NCBI GenBank assembly: GCA_030066985.1
Contig: JASJAN010000003.1
Location: 62,001-126,000 of the forward strand
Origin: Desulfobacterales bacterium
Lineage (GTDB): Bacteria > Desulfobacterota > Desulfobacteria > Desulfobacterales > JAHEIW01
DNA: 64,000 nt
Reading direction: 5' to 3'
Below are positions 27,258 to 36,662 of the stretch, piece after piece. The position numbers and the translations under genes are program-made. The stretch's first letter is position 1. Every line of letters begins with the position of its first letter. The notes below the pieces were generated by a model that was given only the letters and a program-made list of their open reading frames with translations, ran no database searches and was not told where the DNA came from.

Positions 27258-28037
27258 TTAAAATGTGTAAACCACTAAGACCCCTAAAAAAAACTGATGC
27301 TGTGAGCCTTCGTCGGTTACCGGGCTGCTTTCATCGGCATCGCCGACCAGCAGGTTATAGCTTCCGAGCAACCGCCCACCCCAGTTTTCATTAAACTGGC
27401 ACAAAATGCCCAAATCAAAGCCGACATCTTTAATCCCTGAATCCGCATCATACTGGCTCAGTCCGCTACGCGCCGAATCGGCAGAGTCAACCCCGAAGTA
27501 GGTGCTCATGTAATCATCGTCGGCATAGGTGGTGGAAAGCCCGAACGATAAGGTCCAGCTATTGCTGGCCTTCCAGTTGTAACCGCCGCGCAGGGTGCCC
27601 AGCCATCCTTCGTGGGCATCACCGATGTCCGCTAGATACTCAACGAAAACAAACCAGTTGTTGTAATCAAATCCCCCAAAGCCACCGATTTCATTGGCAT
27701 CGCTGACGTTTGACAAACGGTCTACGGCATTGCTGTCCACACTGCTGCGTGAGGGGCGATAATTGTACATGGGACCCAAGCGCCAGATCTGGCTGGGAAT
27801 CAGATTGGCTTTAGCATTTAGGCCTTGTATGGTCGCAAACATGCCATTGTCGAAGGCAACCTCGGCAAAGGGGATCGGTACAAAATCGTAGTCGTCCGAG
27901 CCTTCATAGTCCGGTGCCACACCGGCACCGGCGCCGATGGAGATATCTGCTGCCGAAGCAACAGATGCCACAGCAGCCACCATCAAAAATGTGGTTAGCC
28001 CGGCCAAAAACCTCATGATCATACGTTGATGTTTCAT
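27258..28037 (-). CDS. MipA/OmpV-family outer-membrane protein (copy B)
   Basis: A 259-residue paralogue of the protein at 24117-24887, sharing the blocks GVAPDYEGSDDYDFVPIP, ANLIPSQIWRLGPMYNYR, DIGDAHEG and DDYMSTYFGVD, and a Phe C-terminus. Signal peptide cleavage is near SVASAAD. The start at 28037 is set by AAGGAGG seven bases upstream. It is the last gene of the second Mla operon, 54 bases after mlaA, so this copy is probably produced with the lipid-transport machinery. A link between MipA barrels and MlaA is known for Pseudomonas only in general terms and is not proven here. Confidence 0.87.
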   Translation of the reverse strand: MKHQRMIMRFLAGLTTFLMVAAVASVASAADISIGAGAGVAPDYEGSDDYDFVPIPFAEVAFDNGMFATIQGLNAKANLIPSQIWRLGPMYNYRPSRSSVDSNAVDRLSNVSDANEIGGFGGFDYNNWFVFVEYLADIGDAHEGWLGTLRGGYNWKASNSWTLSFGLSTTYADDDYMSTYFGVDSADSARSGLSQYDADSGIKDVGFDLGILCQFNENWGGRLLGSYNLLVGDADESSPVTDEGSQHQFFLGVLVVYTF

Positions 28038-28091
28038 CACATTTCCTCCTTCAGGCATCGCATGGTGTTTGCAGCCTCATTGGCAGTGGGG

Positions 28092-28904
28092 CTATTCGGC
28101 GATCAATTTATTACGATGCGCAATGTAAGCATCCCGCACAGCCACATAGGGATCCAGAACGGCCTCTTTCAGGGCATCGATATCGTCGATCTCAAAAGAA
28201 ATCTCATTGAATTTTTCATAGGCCAGAATGGCCAGACGGGTTTTCCAGTCCAGATCCAGCCAGCTGATCGGATCCAGGAAAAAAGAATCGATAAAGCGGG
28301 CGCTGTCGCGCAAACTGGAGGGGCCTAGAATCGGATACATGATAAAGAACCCTTCGTCAGCACCCCAAACGCCTAGTGTCTGGCCCAAATCCTCGGGGCT
28401 GGGCGGCAAATTATCGTAGTATGAAGCCGGCGTCTGAATGCCTGCAAAACCGACGGTGGAGTTGAGAAAGAAGGTGGCAAATTCCTCCAGGGCTTTGGTG
28501 CCTTTGGCCTGCAGCAAACAGTTGACGAAGCGAATGGGAAACCGGAGATTAACAAAGAAATTCTTTACCGACAGCCGAATTTCTTCCGGCATAACTACGT
28601 TATACCCTTTCGCCAGGGGCCTTATAATGGCCGTGTACATGGCGTCATTAAAAATGAAAAATTCTTGGTTCAGGCGAATAAGCGGATCGTTGACCTCCAC
28701 CACTTCATCGTCATACTCGTCATCGTATTCATCATCATATTCGTCATCTTCGTCAGAGGCTTCACCTGCGTCAGCCGGTTTTTCCTCGGCCTGCTGGGCC
28801 AAAAGAATAACCCCGGACTCGCGCTCCAAAGCATAGGAAGTATTAAAAACAGCGACGATTAGAAAGAATGCCAAGATTACTGTTGCAGCCAGTAATTTCT
28901 TCAA
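28092..28904 (-). CDS. mlaA: MlaA/VacJ-family protein with acidic linker, no lipobox
   Basis: A 270-residue protein whose residues 73-270 match MlaA: VNDPLIRLNQEFFIFND, FFVNLRFPIRFVNCLLQ, GVWGADEGFFIMYPILGP, and the RDSARFIDSF block. MlaA forms the outer-membrane lipid channel that removes mislocalised phospholipid from the outer leaflet. Two oddities stand out. The N-terminus is a plain signal peptide (LLAATVILAFFLIVAVF) with no Cys, whereas E. coli MlaA is a lipoprotein, and residues 51-67 are an acidic repeat (DEYDDEYDDEYDDE). The TTG start is supported by AAGGAG eight bases upstream, and no ATG fits. It lies between the mlaC pair and mipA. Confidence 0.87.
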   Translation of the reverse strand: MKKLLAATVILAFFLIVAVFNTSYALERESGVILLAQQAEEKPADAGEASDEDDEYDDEYDDEYDDEVVEVNDPLIRLNQEFFIFNDAMYTAIIRPLAKGYNVVMPEEIRLSVKNFFVNLRFPIRFVNCLLQAKGTKALEEFATFFLNSTVGFAGIQTPASYYDNLPPSPEDLGQTLGVWGADEGFFIMYPILGPSSLRDSARFIDSFFLDPISWLDLDWKTRLAILAYEKFNEISFEIDDIDALKEAVLDPYVAVRDAYIAHRNKLIAE

Positions 28905-29003
28905 GGGGTGCGCTCCTTTCGTCTGTTACCGGTTAAATCTGCTGTGTCCTCCTATCGAACTTTAGCGGCACAACGTATGCTGCCAGGACTAAGTGTCTGT
29001 TGT

Positions 29004-29600
29004 TTATTTGGTTTTATCTCGCAGCGTCTGCAGTAAATCTTCCGGCTTCTTTTTCGACAGGATCTGCCGGAACTGCCCGCGATAGTTTTTGACCATGCTG
29101 ATGCCTTCGATGACCACATCGTAAACCCGCCATTGGCCGCTTTTATCGGTTAGGCGGTAAAATAAAGGCACCTTTTTGTTGTCCGTCGTAATAATATAGC
29201 TTTCAACCTCCACCCGGCCCTTCTTCAGCTGGGTCTCTTTGCCGAATTCGATTTTTTCGCTGGTATACGCCAGAATACGGTCGGCATAGATGTCTTGCAG
29301 AAGCGCTTGAAAAAGACTCACAAATTCCGTTTGCTGCTCGGGAGTGAATTTTCGCCATTCCCGCCCCAGGGTGCGGCGTGACAGCTCCTGCCAATCAAAC
29401 ACCTCATCGATGACGGTGCTGATCTCTTTTATCTGGCCACCCCGATCCAGAGCTTTAAATTCCGGGGTTTTCATTTTGGTTAGCATCTTGTTGATCTGCG
29501 CTTCAACCGTGTCTTTGGCACCACCGGCCAGGGCTTGCACCGGCAGGATTAGCAAAACCGCCAGTAATATAATCGTCGGCGCGATAAGTTTCCTTTTCAT
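29004..29600 (-). CDS. mlaC: MlaC/Ttg2D-family periplasmic lipid carrier (copy 2 of tandem)
   Basis: A 198-residue exported protein (signal MKRKLIAPTIILLAVLLI, cleavage after ALAG) with the MlaC domain: FDWQELSRRTLGREWRKFTP, then DKKVPLFYRL-like and GQWRVYDVVIEGISMVKNYR blocks. MlaC shuttles phospholipid through the periplasm between MlaA and MlaFEDB. It is very similar to the immediately upstream gene, pointing to tandem duplication. The ribosome site is AGAGAGGA. Downstream, the MlaA gene starts 99 bases later. Confidence 0.9.
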   Translation of the reverse strand: MKRKLIAPTIILLAVLLILPVQALAGGAKDTVEAQINKMLTKMKTPEFKALDRGGQIKEISTVIDEVFDWQELSRRTLGREWRKFTPEQQTEFVSLFQALLQDIYADRILAYTSEKIEFGKETQLKKGRVEVESYIITTDNKKVPLFYRLTDKSGQWRVYDVVIEGISMVKNYRGQFRQILSKKKPEDLLQTLRDKTK

Positions 29601-29657
29601 CTGATATTCCTCTCTCGTGGGCGATGGGGTTACACCGGCAGTTAAACGTCTGAAGCT

Positions 29658-30269
29658 TTAGCCGGCCGGCTTTTCTTTAGCCTTTTTCCGCATGGTTTTC
29701 AGCAGATCTTCAGGCGTCTTGGTCTTGAGGATCTCCCGGAACTGCCCGCGGTAGTTTTTAATCATACTGATGCCTTCGATCACGACATCATATACCCGCC
29801 ATTGACCACTTTTATTGGTCAAACGGTAAAATAAAGGAATTTTTTTATTGTCCAGCGTGACAATGTAGCTTTCAACCTCCACCCGGCCCTTCTTGAGTTC
29901 GGTCTCTTTACCGAATTCGATTGTTTCGCTGGTATAGGCCAGGATGCGGTCGGCATAGACATTTTGCAGGATTTGCTCGAAAAGACTAATAAATTCCTTT
30001 TGCTGATCCGGTTTAAATTTTTTCCAATCCCGGCCCAGGGTCCGGCGGGACAGCTCATTGAAATCAAAAACTTCGTTGATGATTTGCTGGATCTCGGCTA
30101 TTTTCGCATCTCTCTGTAATTGCTTGAAGCTGGGTTCCTTCATGCGGGTCAGCATTTTCTTAATCTGCGCTTCGACGGTGTCTTTAGCGCCTGCGGCAAG
30201 CGCCTCAAACGGCAATAGCAGCATGATGGCCAGCAGGATAGCGGCCAGTGTAAAGTATTTTCTTTTCAT
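29658..30269 (-). CDS. mlaC: MlaC/Ttg2D-family periplasmic lipid carrier (copy 1 of tandem)
   Basis: A 203-residue MlaC paralogue: signal peptide MKRKYFTLAAILLAIMLL, then FDFNELSRRTLGRDWKKF and the WRVYDVVIEGISMIKNYRGQ block that lines the lipid pocket. It differs from its neighbour mainly in the helical N-terminal quarter and in the C-terminal tail. It follows mlaD by 104 bases. Two MlaC carriers per operon could serve different lipids or the two MCE complexes of this window. A third, more distant copy is at 55084. Confidence 0.9.
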   Translation of the reverse strand: MKRKYFTLAAILLAIMLLLPFEALAAGAKDTVEAQIKKMLTRMKEPSFKQLQRDAKIAEIQQIINEVFDFNELSRRTLGRDWKKFKPDQQKEFISLFEQILQNVYADRILAYTSETIEFGKETELKKGRVEVESYIVTLDNKKIPLFYRLTNKSGQWRVYDVVIEGISMIKNYRGQFREILKTKTPEDLLKTMRKKAKEKPAG

Positions 30270-30373
30270 TTGTTTACCCCCGATGCAAAATAATCAAAAG
30301 TCAAATTAATTTAAGATGATAGCTATGAACCTGTGACGGGGTAGGCCAAGATTTCGTCTACAATTCGGTCTGT

Positions 30374-30838
30374 TTATTCTGCTTCACCGCTGCCGACATC
30401 GCCAAAGGCATATTTGCTGACCAGATCCATCAGATCTGTGGGCGATTCGGTATCGGTGATGGTATCACCATTTTCCAATAAATCGCCGCCACCGCCGGCA
30501 TCGATGCTGACGAATTTGTCACCGATCAGGCCCTCGGTCTTGATGGAGGCAATGGCATCATCGTAGATTTGAATGCCGTTATTGATTTTGAGGGTAACCA
30601 CCGCCACCTGATTTTCCTGATCCATTTCAAAAGACTGCACCCGGCCGACCTCGAGGCCCAGCATATTTACCGGGCTGCCGACCCTGAGACCCGTCACCGA
30701 GGTGTACTTGGCATACAGGGTGTAGGCTTTTTCCCCTAAAAAACCGACATTGCCGAGTTTAACCGTCATGTAAGCGATGGCGAATAGGCCGATAACCACA
30801 AAAATTCCAACAACTGTCTCCTGGGCATACTTTTTCAT
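30374..30838 (-). CDS. mlaD: MlaD, MCE-domain subunit
   Basis: A 154-residue protein with one N-terminal membrane helix (VGIFVVIGLFAIAYMTV) and one MCE domain (SVTGLRVGSPVNMLGLEVG), the usual short MlaD form. It forms the hexameric ring on MlaE. Its start overlaps the stop of mlaF by four bases (ATGA), showing tight coupling. The C-terminal tail (SPTDLMDLVSKYAFGDVG) is short, unlike the 337-residue homologue at 21678. Confidence 0.93.
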   Translation of the reverse strand: MKKYAQETVVGIFVVIGLFAIAYMTVKLGNVGFLGEKAYTLYAKYTSVTGLRVGSPVNMLGLEVGRVQSFEMDQENQVAVVTLKINNGIQIYDDAIASIKTEGLIGDKFVSIDAGGGGDLLENGDTITDTESPTDLMDLVSKYAFGDVGSGEAE

Positions 30839-32091
30839 TGCGTCTTACCTCCGCGTTCACATTGAAAACGTGCAATTGGCGTTTGATTAAAACGCGCAAA
30901 TTCCATTACCGATTCGATTTCGATCTGAGGCTTGCCCTGGGCCAGGCCGGCTTGAATACTGAACTCAAAAAAACCTTCGCCGGGTTTTTCGCCCTTATCC
31001 AGGGTTTTGATGTCGGGCAAACCATGATCCCGAAAATCCTTTTTGAAATCCGCCATGATGCGCTCGGCCTCATCCAGGTCCGAATAGGGCAGCACGGTGG
31101 CATATTCATTAATGGTCTGCCGGCTGGAAAACCCGCCAACAGCACCAAAGTGTTTGTTAATATAGGAGCCCAGCGCCCGGATGATCTCCTGGGCAGCGTC
31201 ATGTCCCATATGCTCGATGATGGTATCCAGGTCATCCACCGCAAAGGCCGCCACAGCATACATGGCATCCGGATTGCGCTTGCTTAAATCGGTTTGGTAA
31301 CGGACCTTAAAGTGGCGCTTGGAGTACAGGCCGGTGATGTCTTCCTGCAGACTTTCAAGACTGGTCAAGATTTCTTCGCGGAAGGGGTGTTCAAACTCCT
31401 CGAATTCATCCGGCGGGCCCTGGAACACAATTTTTTTGCCATAAAGCGCCAGGATGCGGTTGGAAATAAAATAGACATCCGGTATTTCGTGGCTGATCAA
31501 AAGGGCAGTAAATTTAAACCGGCTTTGGTATTCGGCCACCATACCCAAAATGGCATTTTTGCGGATGGGATCCTGGCCGGTGGTGGGCTCATCAAAAAGA
31601 ACCAGGGACGGATCGGTGACCAGCGCCCGGGCCAAAGCGGCCCGCTTTTGCATGCCGCCCGACAGCTCTGACGGATATTTATCATAGACTTCGGTCAGTT
31701 CGGTCTGCTCGATGGCCGCCATGGCTTTTTCCGCAATTTCCTTTTTATTCATCTTGGTGGTCTGGCGCAGCGGAAGAGATACATTTTCAACGATGGTCAT
31801 CGAATCAAAAAGAGCGTTGTTTTGAAACATATAGCTGATCTGACCGATATATTCATTCCACTCTTTTTTGGTCATTTCATCGATGGGTTTACCCTTGTAC
31901 AAAATTTTACCCTCATCGGGTTTGAGCAACCCAATAATGTGCTTGAGGGTCACGCTTTTGCCGGTGCCGCTCAATCCGATCAGAGTCGTCACCTCGCCCT
32001 CATAGATTTGAAAATCGACCTTATTCAGAATGGTGCGCTCGCCGAAGCTTTTGGTGATGCCCTTAAATTCGATGATCGGTTGTTTTTCCAT
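30835..32091 (-). CDS. mlaF: MlaF lipid-transport ATPase fused to a degenerate GGDEF domain
   Basis: A 418-residue protein, about 160 longer than MlaF. Residues 1-240 are a complete ABC ATPase: Walker A GLSGTGKS (39-46), signature LSGGMQKR (143-150), Walker B VLFDEPTTGQDP, H-loop His201. Residues about 250-410 align with a GGDEF fold: DITGLYSKRHF for the usual LTGLYNRRYF, EHMGHDAAQEIIRALGSYI for DTYGHDAGDEVLRALA, RQTINEYATVLP where RYGGDEFAVLLP is expected, and FEFSIQAGLAQG near the end. The active-site GGDEF reads TINEY, so diguanylate cyclase activity should be lost. A regulatory or nucleotide-binding role is inference. It lies between mlaE (26 bases) and mlaD (4-base overlap). Confidence 0.9.
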   Translation of the reverse strand: MEKQPIIEFKGITKSFGERTILNKVDFQIYEGEVTTLIGLSGTGKSVTLKHIIGLLKPDEGKILYKGKPIDEMTKKEWNEYIGQISYMFQNNALFDSMTIVENVSLPLRQTTKMNKKEIAEKAMAAIEQTELTEVYDKYPSELSGGMQKRAALARALVTDPSLVLFDEPTTGQDPIRKNAILGMVAEYQSRFKFTALLISHEIPDVYFISNRILALYGKKIVFQGPPDEFEEFEHPFREEILTSLESLQEDITGLYSKRHFKVRYQTDLSKRNPDAMYAVAAFAVDDLDTIIEHMGHDAAQEIIRALGSYINKHFGAVGGFSSRQTINEYATVLPYSDLDEAERIMADFKKDFRDHGLPDIKTLDKGEKPGEGFFEFSIQAGLAQGKPQIEIESVMEFARFNQTPIARFQCERGGKTQ

Positions 32092-32117
32092 AATTTGCCT
32101 CTAAAAGATGAAAACGG

Positions 32118-32972
32118 TTAGGACATAATGAAAGCGGTGACGACATAATCCGAGACCAGGATCATCACGCATGAGAGCACCACCGCCGACGTGGTCGACA
32201 AGCTGACACTGCGCGCGCCGAAGCTGTCGGTGCGCATATGGGTGTAAAATCCCTGAAAGCAGCAGATGGTGACCACCAGAAGGCCAAAGACCAAAGACTT
32301 GACCAGTCCACCGGTGATGTCGTCCAGCTCGGTGCTGGAAACCACCCGGTAAAAATAGGCCCCGGAATTCACTCCCAGCAGCAGAGAGCCGCTGACCCAG
32401 CCACCGATAATCCCGATCCAATTGAAAAAGGTGGTTAAAATGGGGAAGCTGATGATCGCTGCCGCAATCCGCGGGCTGATCAAAAATCCCACCGGATCGA
32501 TGCGCATGGTGGACAGGGCATCGATCTGTTCGGAAATACGCTGGATGCCGATCTCTGCGGTCATAGCCGAACCGGCCCGCGCCGTAATCATAATGGCGGT
32601 CAGAACCGGTCCCAATTCTCTGATCAATGAAAGTGCCACAGCCGTGCCCAGCACCCCCACCGAACCGAATTTAATCAGCACAAAGTAAAGCTGCAGGCCC
32701 AGGACCATACCGGTAAAGAAGCCCACCAGCATACAGATCTGGGCGGACTTGGCCCCGATGAAGTATATCTGCTGGACAATAGCGGAAAACTGCTTGGGGT
32801 TAAAAATCAGGATAAAGGCACGGGCAAAAAAGATGGCGATGGCCCCCAGATTGCCATTGATACGCATGGCGCGGGCGCCAAACGGATGAAAAAGCCAGGT
32901 AAACGGGTTGCCGGGTTTTGATAAGGCGACCTCTTCGGACGGATTTTGATCGCTTGAATTTTCTGCAGCCAT
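32118..32972 (-). CDS. mlaE: MlaE lipid ABC permease
   Basis: A 284-residue permease with five or six membrane helices and the MlaE block TAEIGIQRISEQIDALSTMR. It lacks the N-terminal STAS domain carried by the homologue at 19159, having only a short hydrophilic lead (SSDQNPSEEVALSKPG). It is the first gene of the second Mla operon (mlaE, mlaF-GGDEF, mlaD, mlaC, mlaC, mlaA, mipA). A G-rich stretch (GGGGGGAA) precedes the start at a usable distance. No separate MlaB gene is present in this operon. Confidence 0.92.
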   Translation of the reverse strand: MAAENSSDQNPSEEVALSKPGNPFTWLFHPFGARAMRINGNLGAIAIFFARAFILIFNPKQFSAIVQQIYFIGAKSAQICMLVGFFTGMVLGLQLYFVLIKFGSVGVLGTAVALSLIRELGPVLTAIMITARAGSAMTAEIGIQRISEQIDALSTMRIDPVGFLISPRIAAAIISFPILTTFFNWIGIIGGWVSGSLLLGVNSGAYFYRVVSSTELDDITGGLVKSLVFGLLVVTICCFQGFYTHMRTDSFGARSVSLSTTSAVVLSCVMILVSDYVVTAFIMS

Positions 32973-33477
32973 ATGATTGGTTCCCCCCTAAACCGAAAGA
33001 AATGATCCGATAGCCAGAACGCTATTCAGGGTTTGTAACTTCCACCATTAATTCAAATGGTTTAAGTATTCTGACCTTTTTACCATAAAATTAAACCAGT
33101 GCAAGGATAAAATGCATTAGACAATTATTAAATCCAGCATCGCTATTAAGTATACTTACCGCTGATTTTGAACAAAAGCGCCTAATGATGACCCAAAATG
33201 ACTTAAATTCGTCATTGGCGGCGAAATGCTAAAAGATTCTATCACCAGTGGCAGCTCACCTTAAATGTCCCTGCACGCCTTAACACATTAAAAAGATGAC
33301 TTGCATATGCCGAATACCATGGAGAGATAATTGACAACGCGTCAGGAATAGTTATCAATTGATCTATATGGTTCATCAAATAATCTGGGTCCATGATCGG
33401 CTTTGAATCGCCTTTTGAGCATCCAACTGTATCCAAGACACTCTTAAGACTGTTCAGTATTCAAATGAGAGACCATC
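32973..33477. other. Intergenic region upstream of the second Mla operon
   Basis: There are 505 bases between divergent genes. It is AT-rich around 33050-33200 and probably contains the Mla promoter. A 64-codon minus-strand frame (33242-33436) has no ribosome site and no recognisable match. No repeat of the families seen elsewhere occurs here. Confidence 0.5.
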
Positions 33478-33927
33478 ATGATCATCGAAGAAAGCATTGA
33501 TATCAAAGCGCCGCTGCCGGTGGTCTGGCGCGTTTTTTCGACCATGGAAGATTGGAAAAGCTGGAATAACGTCATCGAAAATTGCAGTATCATCTCCGGC
33601 GACAGCATGGCCGAAAATACGTGTTTCACCTTCCAAATGCGGCCTTATTACCTACCGATCAAGGTCATGCCAACCATAACCAAATGCGACCCCGGCAAAG
33701 AAGTCATCTGGGAAGGACGCCGCTTTGGCGTTCAGGCCGTGCACAGCTTCATCTTTGAAGAAAAAGAGGGTGCTGTGCGCTTGACCAGCAGTGAGTCCTT
33801 TCGGGGTCCGTTGCTGTGGCTCAGCAAGCTCATCTTTATCCCCAAACGCCTCCATCGCCTCACACAACAATTAATGCTCGCCATCAAGAACCAGGCAGAG
33901 TCCTGCGGGCATGAACCCCGATCATAG
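33478..33927 (+). CDS. SRPBCC (START-like) family protein
   Basis: A 149-residue soluble protein with the polyketide-cyclase/START-like lead IEESIDIKAPLPVVWRVFST and MEDWKSWNNVIE, then FRGPLLWL and a C-terminal helix. These helix-grip proteins bind hydrophobic ligands or act as cyclases/dehydratases. No ligand is predictable. The ribosome site is weak (GAGAGACC). It is flanked by long non-coding stretches, so it is a single-gene unit. Confidence 0.75.
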   Translation: MIIEESIDIKAPLPVVWRVFSTMEDWKSWNNVIENCSIISGDSMAENTCFTFQMRPYYLPIKVMPTITKCDPGKEVIWEGRRFGVQAVHSFIFEEKEGAVRLTSSESFRGPLLWLSKLIFIPKRLHRLTQQLMLAIKNQAESCGHEPRS

Positions 33928-35596
<1,669 letters not shown>

Positions 35597-35754
35597 TAGC
35601 TCAAAGCAAAAAAATGACGTTGTTTCAGAAGTCGTATTGAAGAAAGGCATGCAGAAAGTTGAAGCGCATCTATAAAGCGCTGAACAATGTTGCTTTAAAC
35701 AAAGGGCAACGCCCGTAAGATCACTTTACTATGGGGTAAAGGAGATCAGAGGTT

Positions 35755-36216
35755 ATGATGAAAAGTATTGTATACAAATTCGAGTATTTCGTCGTTCTGA
35801 CCCTGCTTTTGATGATGATGATCGCCTTGTTGGCTTCAACTATCGAACTTGCGGTCATCCTGGTTCAACAGCTTATAGAGCCTCCAAGGTTTCTCCTGGA
35901 CGTAAAGGAGATGCTGACGGTATTCTCCTTTTTTCTCATGGTCTTGATCGGTCTGGAGTTAGTTGAAAGCATCAAAATGTACTTAGAAAAAGATGTTATT
36001 CATGTTGAGGTGGTTGTTCTGGTTGCCATAATTGCGGTAGCGAGAAAGATCATCGTTATTGACTATTACACAATATCATATGAGATACTGCTAGGCATAG
36101 CTGCGCTTATGATCACTCTTTCTGCAAGTTATTTCCTATTGAAACGAGCGACTACACATTTAGGGACCGAAGAAGATGGCAAAGATACCGATCATGCTGT
36201 GCAGGCAAACAAATAA
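35755..36216 (+). CDS. PsiE-like inner-membrane protein
   Basis: A 153-residue protein with four predicted membrane helices (about residues 10-35, 52-72, 83-100, 107-127) and the layout of the phosphate-starvation-inducible PsiE family (FLLDVKEMLTVFSFFLMVLIG, AIIAVARKIIVID). Its biochemical role is unknown. A strong AAAGGAG precedes the start by ten bases. It is inserted between ldh and the ldh C-terminal remnant. Confidence 0.75.
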   Translation: MMKSIVYKFEYFVVLTLLLMMMIALLASTIELAVILVQQLIEPPRFLLDVKEMLTVFSFFLMVLIGLELVESIKMYLEKDVIHVEVVVLVAIIAVARKIIVIDYYTISYEILLGIAALMITLSASYFLLKRATTHLGTEEDGKDTDHAVQANK

Positions 36217-36270
36217 GGAGATCTGGTCTATCATAAGCTCGGTCGTTCCAATGCGAAAAAATAACTCCCG

Positions 36271-36397
36271 GCCTGGGGCACTTAAAGCTATGGCAATTGA
36301 AACCACCAGTCAATCGATGACTTCAAATGATGAGAACCACGGATTTGAAAGAGGCGCTAAGGTATTAGAAGCTGCCGCTGCTGAACTTCAGCTCTAA
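36271..36397 (+). pseudogene. Decayed C-terminal fragment of a second lactate dehydrogenase gene
   Basis: The last 42 codons read from this stretch align without gaps to the last 42 codons of ldh at 35471-35596: ALKAMAIETTSQSMTSND against [18 protein letters not shown], and the ending AAAELQL against AAAELSF. The DNA is alignable too (for example ATTGAAACCACC in both). The rest of the gene is missing. The open frame runs back to 36176 inside the PsiE gene by chance. This is a remnant of a tandem duplication or of a former neighbour. Confidence 0.75.
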
Positions 36398-36403
36398 AGC
36401 AGA

Positions 36404-36614
36404 ATGCCAATGAAGGGCAGATGGGATCCAGCTACAATTGTGCTTTCGATCTGTTTGAGTGCAATACTCTTCTCAGCCGGCGTCTTAACTGCAGCCCAAC
36501 CGGAGTATCGAATCTGAAGAAATATTTTAACAATGAGGTCTCGCTGGCGGCATCCTGGCCGGTGCGCTGTTGCCCATTGCTATCGTGTGGTTTATTTTCT
36601 TTGTATTTCGTTGA
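36404..36614 (+). pseudogene. Possible broken small membrane-protein gene
   Basis: Two protein-like hydrophobic pieces lie in different frames. From ATG 36404, 37 codons encode a helix (ATIVLSICLSAILFSAGVLT) and stop at 36517. Downstream in another frame, 36537-36614 encodes GGILAGALLPIAIVWFIFFV and stops just before gpmI. Together they look like the two ends of one frameshifted membrane protein. No family is recognised and it could be chance. Confidence 0.3.
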
Positions 36615-36662
36615 GGGGGTAAAGCCCAGCACTAACAGCTATTGAAAGAAAAAGAGAAAAAG

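Noticed and set aside
28701-28757. Short direct repeats resembling a tiny CRISPR-like array
   Set aside because: They encode the in-frame acidic DEYDDE repeat of MlaA. There are no spacers of uniform length and no cas genes.
33242-33436. A 64-codon minus-strand open frame between the Mla operon and the SRPBCC gene
   Set aside because: It has no start signal and no recognisable match, and its composition resembles the surrounding non-coding sequence.
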